DNA of 64,000 nucleotides from Camarhynchus parvulus (lineage: Eukaryota > Chordata > Aves > Passeriformes > Thraupidae). The stretch lies in the NCBI RefSeq assembly GCF_901933205.1, contig NC_044576.1, positions 5,613,024 to 5,677,023 on the forward strand. Direction: 5' to 3'. The notes below the pieces were generated by a model. That model had not been told where the DNA came from and searched no databases. It saw nothing but the letters and a program-made list of their open reading frames with translations. Positions 1 to 11,900 of the stretch are shown in pieces (position 1 is the stretch's first letter; each line of letters opens with the position of its first letter). The translations under genes were made by a program, and so were the position numbers.

Positions 1-406
1 CAAGAGACAGCCCAGAAAAGAGCAGAACAGCTTGGCAGTTGTTCCATTGTGCTTTGAGCAAGGGAGCAGCTTTCCTTCATTCATGGCCTCGATTTTAAGA
101 GAAGCATTGTTTTACATCAAGATTTAATCTTGATATAAAACAATTGCAGGCCTCTACCAAAGGTTTATTTTGCTCAGTAGCTTTCTCCAAAGGCCAGGAG
201 AATGTCCTGCCAATTCAATGATCAATCTGAACTACTGTAAGTGCTCTCTTCACCCAGGGGCTTGCAGAGTAACACCTAAAAGCTCACATCCTATGAACAG
301 CACAAGAAACCCCTTTCAAGTTAGCAAGAACAGAGACATGAACCATCATTAATTACACCTGGCAAAAAGGGGTTTGACAAAAGCACAGTAAGTGGCTGCT
401 GGTACA

Positions 407-440
407 GTTCCTTCAAGACATGGTTATGCCTTGAAGGAAC
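407..440. repeat. Perfect 11-bp inverted repeat
   Basis: The arm GTTCCTTCAAG (407-417) is the reverse complement of CTTGAAGGAAC (430-440), with a 12-nt loop. The motif ACATGGTTATG occurs in the loop and again just after the right arm. Confidence 0.8.
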
Positions 441-530
441 AACATACATGGTTATGGCTGCATTTTTCCTAGTATTACATTAGTTTACAATCACACTAAC
501 TTTATACAGGGTTTTAGATGTGCTTTGGCA

Positions 531-1570
531 CTTTTAAAAAAAGTCTTTCTCCTCAGCCATATAAAGAAATTCTATTGTTTAAGGCACTAAGGTAGGATGA
601 CTTTCCCTCTGTATTCTCAACTCATTTTTACTAAGATTAGTACAAAGATTGGCTGGGGTGGTGCAGCTCTCTGAGGAAGCAGTGAGTGCCACACAACATA
701 ATGAGTGTGGTACACAGGAAAACCTAGTGAGGGTCAAAGTGCTGCTTACCTTGGAACTGCTACAGCCTGGAAAAAATGAACTTTCTAAATAATTTCTTAG
801 CTTCCCCGTCCACGTAGTCATCGTACATTAGCAGACAGCAGCGAAATCCTACATTTTGAATTCCTTGTAGTCTCTGCTCCAGCTGCTTTCATAATTCCTT
901 TCCTAATGCAAAGAGAGCAATCTGTTGCTGAACTTTGGCAAAGGCAGGCAGACATAAGACAGGCTCCCATTCTGTTCCTAAATACATCTACAGAAAGGAG
1001 GAAAATAATTTTGGAAGTCTATGGATTTTACAATATGTATTAGATTTCCCCTACCAGTGGGGAAAATACACAATGTCTCAGAATTTAAAAAAAACCACCA
1101 AAACCAAAAAAACAAACAACAACAAAAAAATACCCAAAAAACCTGTCACCATTGCTGCTGCTGAATATTTAACATTTTAACCCAAGATATACGTACCAGA
1201 ACTAGTTTTGAATAATCAGATTATTCCCTGAGAGGTTCTGACCAGCATCACATTAAAAAGCAGGAAGGCAGCTTTTAGCCAACATTGAGGAGTGCTCCCG
1301 CTACCTGCTAAATGTCAGCTGAAGAAATAAAGGAAAAAACAACAGCATTACTTTCTGACATCCACAATTTCTTGGCAGGGTGCTTGTACTGCATGAACTT
1401 TTCTGACATCAGAAACTGAATCACTGCAAGGTCCCTTAAGAGTCAGTCTGTGCTTCTGGGATGGATTTTCACAATGCTTAAAAACTACTTATTGCTATTG
1501 TCTTTTAAATCTTTCTCCTCAATTAGCCATATCAAGAAATTCTTTTATTTGAGGAACTAAGCCAGGAAGC
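531..1570. repeat. Diverged direct repeat pair (531-597 and 1500-1570)
   Basis: Both copies contain TCTTTCTCCTCA, then GCCATAT.AAGAAATTCT and ACTAAG..AGGA, in the same order and spacing apart from a 4-nt gap. They lie about 960 bp apart. They may be a local duplication or two fragments of one old interspersed repeat; I do not recognise the family. Confidence 0.55.
1087..1142. repeat. Low-complexity A/C tract
   Basis: The tract is mostly AAAACC and CAACAA units on the plus strand. It is simple sequence with no coding value. Confidence 0.8.
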
Positions 1571-2025
1571 TTGCAAACAAGGACCAGAAAATGTGGTTAC
1601 CGAAGATTTTGCTTGGGTTTTGGTAGGGGTGTTAACAGATGACTCGAGGTTTGAAAAAGGAAAGGGCCAAATTAATCTATGCATCATCTCCTCTGGATTA
1701 CCAGAAGAACTCTGACTAGGGAATACAAAACAAAATCAGTTTGATGTCCAGCAGTTCCCCAGGAAGTTACACTGTTTTGGGACACTGAGCATCTCAGTTT
1801 TCATTTACTCTGAAGCATACATCTAATCAAACCAGGTGACACTACAGCATGTTCAAATTGCCTTTAGCAGGGTACATTTAATTTCAAGTCTCTCCACAGT
1901 TCAGCTAGGTTGTTTTTGGTGCTTAAACCATTACAATAAGTAACAGAACACAGATTACACAGTGACTAGTTTGTTAATAGTAATCCAGGTAATAAAATAT
2001 CCACTGCATCTTGCTCAAAGCAGCA

Positions 2026-2031
2026 TTTATT
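2026..2031 (-). terminator. Candidate REEP3 poly(A) signal AATAAA
   Basis: The minus strand carries AATAAA here, with a GT-rich tract at about 1966-1946 that could be the downstream element. Other hexamers exist in the same flank, so this choice is tentative. Confidence 0.35.
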
Positions 2032-5018
2032 AAAGACAGCATCAAGATAAGTCAATGCATAATGAAGTTTCCATCCTACAAATATGTAAACAAGTTGACA
2101 GCAAGTTATTATTACAATATAAAAATTAAAGCTTACATTGCTTTTTTTAAAGCTACTATCTTCAGTCCAAATGTATATTCTCTGGTTTGTAGCATTTAAA
2201 AATACAAGTTCTTGGAAAATGTTAAAGTATTGCCTTTGCATATACATTTTTGTAGAAAAAGTACTTAAAAATACCAACTTCCCATTAATAAAAGCAACAC
2301 CAAAAATAAAATACATTTTTGTCATGAACAGCACGTTGACTGCATCCAGCATTTTCTTCACCATTCTCTTTTACCAATTTATCCTCTATTTTAAAATTCA
2401 TTATAGTTTGCAAAATGTCAGTTGGATGTTATTCAGTTACTTTCACACACCAAAGGAAATAGCAATATTGGCAATTACATTGCAATCAAAGTCCAGCCTA
2501 AGCTCACTTGCAGCTGAGGCCACCAATTTAATCCTCATCTCAGAGTGGGTATTTTAACAAGTACAGCAGGCTCTTGCTAAGAAAGCTGAGTCAGTTCAGA
2601 TGTATTCTGGAAAGGCTTGAAACCTTGATATGATTTAAACAGAAATACATATTGTCTTTCAAAGCACTTTTAAACCCCAAGTCTTTGTTTGCCTACAGTC
2701 AAATCAGCAGTCCTCTTGGTGGCAGTCAGTCAGTTCTCAGGAAACACTTTGTTCAGAAGATTAGATAATTTGACATCAACTACATTTTACATTCCAAATC
2801 CAAAAAGAATGTTAAACATCGATTTTTAACATTTTTTTCAAGAGGTTTCCTGGCAAGAGCTAGACAGATGACTTCTGCAGTTGCTAAGGCAAAAAAAAGT
2901 TTGAAAATTCCCTGTAACCAAAGTTAAAAGACTGTAGTGTTTCAAAACCAAAGTAAACTAAATTCAACAAGGAGAGAGAACTATGTATCACTGGGATGAA
3001 AGCTAATCATGCCACTGTGCCCTGACAAACATCAGGCTTGTCATTGTGCCCTAACAATAAACAGTAAGAAGAAAAAATGATGATAATCCAGTGAACCAGT
3101 TTGAGGATGAATTCAAAGATCAAAATCAGGCTGGCAAGAAAATAATTTTACAGTTGGCTATTAGACTGAAGAAAACAGCTAGGAAAATATTGAAGGTTTG
3201 ATCATATAAGACAGTTACCTGAAAGAACAGAAGTACATTGATATGCAAACAGCAATGAATATGAATAATACTGCCAGCTTTCCTAATTCCATGCACATTC
3301 CAGAAAGAGGAGGATTTATTTAGCCTTTATCACTACTGAGTTAGTAAGTTAAGTCTGCCAGAAGTTACAGCCTCAGGTACATAGAGACACACAGAGCAAC
3401 TTCCTGACAGGAGTGTGGTAGAGCCTGAAACACTTCAATGATCTCTAGCCCTAGAAATGTGTTAAAAACATAAAAACAACTCCCAAAACAGGATCTACAC
3501 GGACCTGTAACAGGAACTGTAATTCTGAAAAAATGGCTTACTCTACTCCTTCATGCAGGATTATGATTTGTACAAAGATGATAATTTTTTCCCATGCTTG
3601 CTGGTAAAACAAGCATGATTAGTTACAGCAAAATGTGGCAGCAAGTGCTCAACTCTACAGTAAGAGTTAGAGATTCCATGCCAGGCCCAGGTTAGTCTGC
3701 TATTCAGAGAGGGGTGAGATGCAAATACAAGAGCTTAGGGTTCCTTAATGTCTTACACACAGACAAACCTCAGGGAAACAGAGGAGAAGCACAAACATTC
3801 CTGGGGCAGAAGTCCCACACTCCAGGGGAGGTTGCTTTTGTGATCACTCCTTGCCCACAGCTCCTTAGAAAAGCAGAATAACAAGGTACAGTTTTGGTTA
3901 GGGGATGGGATTTCTGCACTGTGCTCCTTTGGAGAGAGCAGCCTTCCTGTCTTCTGGTATCAAACTGTGTTTCTGAGTGAAGTATTACAGGTTTTAGCCT
4001 TTTAATCACATGGGGCCTGCTGGGACTTCTCCCTAAAGCACTGAGGTTCCTCAGAGATGCTGAAGTGCTGTTGTATTCAAGCACAGCTTTGCACAGGGCT
4101 TGCAGACACTTCCCACAGCCAGGGAGGAACAACACCAACACAGACCAGCTGCATTTTTACCCACAGAACTCAAACCCTGGGTGAAGTGTGCAGAAAACTA
4201 CTCTGAATGCTGCAGACCAGCAGTGAATTGCTATGGCTGTAAAAGAAAAAGAACTGCAGCAGGCCCAAGCCTCAGGAATATATTTAAAATCTCTGCTGGA
4301 GACATGCAGATGACTGTCAGTATCTGGGGAAAGGTTTAAGGATTGAAGTCAGAGATCCCAGGATAAGAGGAATCCATGCCATTTCCTCTTTGAGGGAAAT
4401 AACACAGTCTGTCCCAAAGATAAATAATAAAATACTGTCTGCAAAAAGTGGGTGGCTCCTCCCTGAATCCACAGTACAAATATAGTCACACAGCAAACTA
4501 AAGTCAGCCTAATTCCCAGAACTGCAGAATATAGTACCAAAGGTGACCTAAAAAAGTAATTTTGACAAGTCACTGCATATTGAAAGACATTTCAAAATTA
4601 ATCTTTGTGCAGATATGCCATGGGACTCTAGGTTATAAAATGACTGACTAAATCAACTAGACTTTTAGAAGAAGCTATTTATATGCAAATATTTTAGTAA
4701 TAACTTCAGCAATAAAAGAAAGTACTACACCGGCCATTTTAGAATCCACATATGGTATGAAATATACACTCATACATGTTGTGAAGTACAGATATATATA
4801 AATATATTTGTTCTTAAAGCAATGTTGAGCAAAACTAAACCAGGGCCTGACTAAGCTATCATACATACCTTGATGATAGCATGACTTTAACACACAGCTC
4901 ATGGGCTGATCAGATCCCTGAGGCGTATCACTGGAATTGCTACAAGTTTTACTTACCACAATTTTAACCAAAAACTGATTTAAATCATGTTACATCTCTT
5001 TAGATGGAGGAAGACAGA

Positions 5019-5100
5019 CACAAACAAAACAACCCCACAAACAAAAAACCCCCAAAACCCCCCAAAAAAACCACACACAGAGACAAAACCCACACAGCCC
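5019..5100. repeat. Low-complexity A/C tract in REEP3 3'UTR
   Basis: The run consists of CAAACAAAAC and CCCAAAACCC-type units. On the transcribed minus strand it is a G/T-rich tract with several short G runs. Confidence 0.8.
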
Positions 5101-5883
5101 TATAATACATAGAAAGGCACCTGATAATATTGTTAGTAGCAAATATCTACAGCATCCTAAGTGTACTTAAGGAATCAAGACAAATTTTAAAAAGATCATA
5201 AAATACAAGAATTTCTGGCATTCAAAATGTAACTCTAACCTATCTAGCAAGTCACTAAAATGACATGTGCAGTTGTAAATCATTAAGAGTGTGCAAAACT
5301 ATACAGTTTTGCATAAAGTGCTATATGTACCCCCAGTTTGCTAAGCTTGGCAATATGATGCAAGATGATGATGTTAAGGATGTATCCCACCTTCCTTACC
5401 TTTCCTTTTTCAATCCCACTATCATCCACTGTCCTTTAAACTGTACATTTAAAAATTACACAAAGGCCTTTTCAGGAATTGAAGTTCAGAAAAATATTTC
5501 AAGTATATCTGTCTTTCAATGTAAACTTGGGGACAGTATGATTCAATTCTCACAAGCTCTAGATACTTAAATCTTCTGCTAATTCAACTGGAGTTGCAAT
5601 TATTTCAATCTGTTCAATACCTCTGGCAAAAGAGTATTTCCTGTTCCTCATTTAACTCCTATTTAAGGAGTGCTGAAATTCATGCTGTAACTTGTCCAGA
5701 TTTAAATCTAAACAATTCTAGAAAAACAGAGTAATACTTTATCTGATCATTTGGGTTCACAAAAACAAGTCCTACCATATCTGTTCATACAGACTCATTT
5801 TAGGAATTGTACACAGATCTTTAACACTTGAATTCAAGTTATTATAGTACAGCAGTTTCTCTTGCAGGCATTATGCAGTACAC

Positions 5884-5940
5884 TTAAAAGTATACAGCAG
5901 GTCTCTTCTTCACTCTGTATTTCAGTGATCCATATCGTAT
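5884..5940 (-). CDS. REEP3: REEP3 coding exon 8 (C-terminus and stop)
   Basis: The exon encodes residues 240-257 ([18 protein letters not shown]) and a TAA stop at 5884-5886. The acceptor is TTCTCCTCAG. The tail matches the known REEP3 ending apart from conservative changes. Confidence 0.96.
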   Translation of the reverse strand: MRYGSLKYRVKKRPAVYF

Positions 5941-8900
5941 CTGAGGAGAAAAATAAAATTATAACAGAGTTGAGTCACACCAAGCAGAAATATGATTCAC
6001 CTGCCCACTAATCTTATTGTGCAAATGTCTTGCAGTGTGCTTTGGACACCCCAGTTTCACTAAAATAATCTGCCTGTGACTAAATGACAAAGTTTCGACA
6101 GAATTGGGCAAGAAGAATAAGTATCATCTGTTTTCCTGGAATGACCCAAAAGCTTCTATGAGACTCCACAGAGATTTATCCTGAAGTATCTCTAAATTTT
6201 GTGATGTATGCACATACAAAGTGCATTGAATGCTAACTAGGATCTTCTCTTTGTAGATCGCAGAGTCAGGCCGTGTGTCTATGGGAACTTAAAAATTCTG
6301 AATATTCTTTATCTATTGAACAGGAGATGTTTAAGTGTGCACAACATGCAAATGATAATATTGCTATCCATAACCCTTCCAAGGTGAGCACTCCTGAAAC
6401 TGGGCTCAGTGGTGTCAGAATTAGCATTGCAAGCACAGAGTCTGTTTCATCTCCTCTCCCTTGCTCCTTGCTTAGTTCATTTCATTCATGTATTTCCCCT
6501 AAACACTGCAAACTACAAAAGCTCCAAACCTAGATATTGTCATATACTTCCTTCCCCATTTAGCATTCCAGAACTCAGTTATTGCTGACAACTTCTCAAG
6601 GATTAAAAATCAATTTCTGCACTATGAAAAATGCCAATATAGACTGAAGAAACAAACTCAATTAACCAGGATTACACTTGCCTCTTTACGGCCTTTAATC
6701 GTTTTCACAGATTTCATACTCTGAGTTCTTCGAAGGCCTCTCTGAGCAAACATTTCATCCTCTGAATGTGTCCCCTCCATCTCTTCATCTGTTTTATCAT
6801 CTCCAGGATTTTTTTCCAGTGGAGTTTTGTAACCTTGAAAAAAAAATTATACAACAAGAAGTAGCTGTTAACTTTTTTATTTCTAAGAAAGCTGTGGTTT
6901 TCATCTTTACCACACATGATTTATCCTTTTAAATGATGTGCTCGTTTCAAAACAAAAACATCAACTCCACCACGAGCTTGGTGCTTCTAATTCTGCCACT
7001 TCATTCCACAGGTATGAAATGCAGTGACTCTTCAGTTGTCAAAACTGGAACCACAAGTCTGCTGACATCTTCTGCTTTACGCTGAACTGCAAAAACCTTA
7101 GTGGTCATCTTAAGAAGTACTGAAGATTTTTGGATACAATTCACATGAGAGGGAGATCACACTTAAACCTTTAAAGGTCCCTTCTAACACAAACCATTCC
7201 ATGACTTTCATTCATAGGATCCTTCTTCATACTCTCATCCTCCTGCATTTTTAACACCAAAGCTCCTTTCACCTCGGTAACACACCCAAGTACTGTTAAG
7301 GGTTGATAACATCCTGCAAAACCAGGACCAAGATTATTACCTGAGACTCTCACTAGAGGGCACAAACTGCTTAAAAACACATCCTGAAAAGCTCCTTGGG
7401 GTCCAACTACCCCGAATCCCCATCACAGACCTATCACAAAGCTCCCCAATCCACTCTGGCTCCTTCCTCCACAAAACTCTCCTTTTATCCCAGAATCTAC
7501 AGGCTGTAACACTCAGGAACACCTTTTAGACTCCAAACCAAACTTTATTAATGACCTGTGTACATTTCATCTTAAGCCAATGTTTTATTTAGGCTTAGCT
7601 AATTTTTTTTCTCAATGTTTTTTCCCTAGAAATTAGAATCACATAATCTATTCCACAGCTACTTAAGGCAGACATTCTGTCGTTCTCTTCTGCCATTTTA
7701 GAGGCAACACATCTCTGCTTCCAGTACAGCTTCAATTCGTCTTTTTCAACACAAAAGATTTCAATGACATCTGTTTCTCTGTTTCAGACTAGCAGTGTTT
7801 GCAGTGACACCAATACTTCTTATCTGTTTGTAACATGTGATGCATCAGCATCCCATCCACCTTTTCCACAGCACTCCCTTTTTCACTGCCAGCTCAGCAC
7901 CATCCTATGATCCATGTCCTACAACTAGGCCTTTTCAACCAATTTGCAGAGAACTCCCAGCTCAGACCACAAAAAACAAGACCCTGCTAAGCACAGCAGA
8001 ATATTGCTACACAGTGTTCCTAAATCTATGCGTACTTTTGATCTTTTTAAAGTTCCTAATGCTGCAGAAAATTCCAAGAAAACATGAGAGGTGTATGCTA
8101 GATATCAGACCAGGAGCAGAAACAATTAATTAATTCAACTAGCTGTAAGAAAGTTTTTTGACATTTGAGATTGAATCTCACAATCAGTGATTATTTATAC
8201 AGTATAAACTGAAACATTTTTTTTAAAAATTAAATTCAGAGCATTTTCAAGCTATTTCAGCTAGGTAAGTAATGCTGTCTTACTGAGGAACAGACCCTGC
8301 AGAACAGCTGCAGTGGCATCATCTCTAGTGCAGCTCTTCATGAATTCTTGGCTTTCTCTGCAGCCAGCAGCTCCAGTTCACACTGCCCTGCACAGGATAC
8401 CTTCTGGAAACAATGTGCAATTCAGCTTGGGTCCCTTCAGCTGGCCGTCTATTCCTTACAAACATCAAGGGCTACCACACTACCCATGGAATCCCTTGGA
8501 CCCCACAAACACTACTCCTCCCCAAAACAGAGGGATAAGAAGTAATGACAGGCTTAGGTGAAAAGAAGTAGCCCAGACCTACTTCTTTTGTGGGAAATAT
8601 CAGCTCCTTGACATCGTAGCCTTGCCATTTAAAAAGGTGTAGTTACCAGACTTCCAGCAAAACCTTCCTTCAAGCATGACAAGCTCAAAAGCAAAGTGAT
8701 GATGACAATAACAGTACATGTAATACAATAATGAAATAATAGTATCTCTGAACAAAACCATATATTGGTGACCACACACCATCTTTGAAGTGCTGACTGG
8801 CATCAGTCCATTATGAAAACTTGATGCCTTTATTATTCCTATCATCATAAACAATTTTACATTTTGATCTATTACTACAACCCTGGTGAATTAATTTCTA

Positions 8901-11900
8901 TTAATTTTCTATTTACTGAGCTTCCATATGTTTTCTTGTTTAACTTCTTGTACATTTGTCACAGAAACTCCACTTAATCACATAACGTTTGACTTCCAAT
9001 TAACTTTTACTTTGATAATAAATTCTTGTTGCCAGTTGGCAAGGACAGGAGTAATGAATACAGTATGATTACACTGAGAGTGGCTGTGAGAAGAAAGTAA
9101 TTCAGGAAGGATTTCTTAACTGTCATGATTTACTTTGCTTGAGTGTACTCTGCTTAAGCGTGCTAGAATTCTTTGAGGCCTTTTCCATTTAGAAATGGGG
9201 GGAATGCATTTCTGCTCTTCCACTTCTGCTTAGGGTGAACTGTTCTTTTAGGTAGGGAAGAAAAAAAGATACATACCTGAAGATTCACTTGTAGAGGCTC
9301 TGGTTTTCTTTTTAGCTTCTGGCAATGTCTGATAAGCTCTCTGTCCAACAGGCTCATCTCCTTGTATAGTAGTCAAATCGTGCATACTGAAACTTCTCAG
9401 TTTCTCAGTTATTGCACCTTGGCTCTGAAATACAACAACAGTTTCTTTGGAAACCAGGCAGAGGTTTAACTTGGCTGCTCAGCTTGGGTTAAGAAGTTTA
9501 AGCCCATGCTTCCTTGCTGCACAACAAAACCCATTGAACAGACACATGCAGTTGCTTTACATTTGTAAAGGTATTGCTTTTACCCACATTGCTCCCAGAT
9601 GACAAAGTTACACAAGCTGGCAGCCTAATTACAAATGCTGCATTTCACTCCTTTCATCTGAGCAAATAAAGGCTGAGGGTAAGTGTTTAAAAGAAACACA
9701 TATCAGAAATGTTCACTTCAAACACGGCAGTTCAAAGTGGCATGATAGTAACACTTCCATTTTAAGAGTACGGTTGAAGATAGTTTTCTGCTACTTTATA
9801 TTTTATCCTCCACAAATCTGAATAACGTTAAGGAGAAAAGTGTTAAAAATACACTCTGTAACATTAACTCAAATAAGTTAGAGACAAACTGGCAGCACTG
9901 TAAAAGCAGCTCCAGTTGACAGAAACTTGAAACCACAAACCAGAGGTCTTGCCTGGACTCCAGGCTAGCAGGTCCTCTTCCTAATATAGCTTTACTGACA
10001 TAATACCAACCCAAAACCTAACGCTACACAGGAGAATAGTTAATCACATATGAACATCAAGTATTCCTTCTCCAATTGTCTTTCCTTTTTTTCCATATGG
10101 AACATATGGAAGTTTCCCTGTTGGAAAGAAAGGTCATCCAGCAGCTCTTTCATCTTACATCAGATGTTATTATTAAAGCATTAAAGATTAATTTATTGCA
10201 TAAGCAACTAAAATAAAAAGACCACAAGAACAAGTACTCAAAGCCATGTTAAAATAACATTTAATTCTTCCATCTCTGGCATAAGGCAAAAACGAACCAT
10301 TTCAGGGAAAGGTTGACAAGCCCGTGCATGAATTCCACTTCAAGCAGGTGTTAAAGACTTGGCTTTTAAGTAAAATTCTTCATTTGACCAGCATGTTAGC
10401 TAGCAGGAGCAGAAACCTGGGTACAATTCCATACACCTTCCTCTGCAACAGCACCAGCAGCAGGCAATTCTGGCACTGCTGACCACAGCCATTTGTTCCC
10501 ACTCTCATGACAACAACTGTTCTTGCAATCGGTAGACCAGCACACTGAATTAGTCCATGTTAAAAATAGCCATGTAAAGTGAAGAGACAGTTGAATTAAA
10601 GCTCCTTAAGTTTGTGTGGGTACCAAAAGGCAGGGAGAAAAGTGCCTGAAACCTAATATTAATTTTCTGATGACTAGTTATTAGTACAGCATATAAAATT
10701 TAGACAGTGGACAGTATTCTATTCAAGCACAACAAATCTATTATAATTCTCACCCCACCATTCATACATTGTCACCAATCAACAAAGAAAAGGTTTCTTG
10801 CGAGAGAAGTAGAAGCCTTAGCTTTTCTATCTCTTCCTACATATTTGTAGGATGACTCAGTTCTCACAAACTGAAGTACAGCTTGCCTTTGTGAGTTTAA
10901 ATGCACTACAAACACTGCACACTGTCTGTATTAAAGATTGTAAAAATCCCAAAGTCAAATTTATTCCCCAAAATGGCTCATTTGAGGCAGGTCTCCAAAA
11001 GTCCCTCCTAAGGCAGGAAAAATCCTGCCCTTCCACTACTCCACTTCTTGCACTGAAAAGCATTTCAAGTAAACTACATCAGGAACCAGCTATGTCTGAG
11101 ACCTTTATCAGCTGCTAGGACATGGAGAAGAGAACTGCAGAAAGAACTGCCTCTTTTGACAAGTAATAGTTTACAGTAAATATATTACCCTGCTGTAAGA
11201 TACAAGACTGTTCATCAGACTGTGTCCAATGCTGAAAGAGGTCGAACAGGACTCAAGTCTCACTCACTGAACCCTGGTGAGTATATAAAATGGACCTAGT
11301 TGGTTCTCAGCAGAATCCATACAAATTCAGCACAATTCCACTCACCAAGAGTGAACAGAGTCTACTTAAAATAGTGACAGAAGCTGGTTTTGGCCAGCAG
11401 CAGAAGTACAGAAAGACACACTTGTTTAACAGCTGCCCAGCAGGTTCATTCATCATGTGATCTACTACAAAAAGACATTTGGAAATTGTATAGAATAATG
11501 CAATTAAGATTATAACAAGTAACATACCAAGAATTCACATTACAAGCCTATATTTCTTATTCCACTGTAGATAGAGGACTAGATCCAAGCTAGGAACATT
11601 CGGCCCTATTTTCCAGTGCAGCTTTTGGATACAGAATTTTGTTTTTCAAAGGAGGAAAAAAAGTCAAGTATGTGCCGTAAAATAACATTGTGCCCCTAAC
11701 CAAACTGCACGGTTGAGCTGGGGCTCCTGTGGAGCACTGCCTCATTCAGGGAGGACGTCAGGGATTTATACAATGGGCCCTTCATTCCAAAACTACTTGC
11801 CAAGATGGAAAGTTTTACTCAAGTTACACACAGAAAACATTGAGAAGTTTGAAGGGATATATACACAAATAAAGATGCAGTACACATGCCTGGGAGTCAC

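Larger units (their letters stand above)
1..2004. other. 3' flank of REEP3 (or distal 3'UTR)
   Basis: I see no gene here. The stretch holds an A/C-rich tract at 1087-1142, a perfect 11-bp hairpin at 407-440, and a diverged direct repeat (531-597 and 1500-1570). If the AATAAA at 164-169 (minus strand) is the one used, this would still be REEP3 3'UTR. Confidence 0.5.
2005..5883 (-). other. REEP3: Probable REEP3 3'UTR
   Basis: This AT-rich stretch follows the stop codon and has no convincing coding frame. Its far limit is inferred from the poly(A) signal at 2026-2031. Other AATAAA hexamers on the minus strand at 3315-3320, 1544-1549 and 164-169 could give shorter or longer ends. The A/C-rich tract at 5019-5100 lies within it. 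Confidence 0.45.

Noticed and set aside
1966..2364. 132-codon minus-strand frame in the AT-rich REEP3 3' region
   Set aside because: Hydrophobic, AT-driven composition and no known family; better explained as 3'UTR.
6714..6917. 67-codon minus-strand frame MCGKDENHS...
   Set aside because: It reads REEP3 exon 7 in the wrong frame and crosses the acceptor.
9163..9357. 64-codon minus-strand frame [10 protein letters not shown]...
   Set aside because: It reads REEP3 exon 6 in the wrong frame and continues into the intron.
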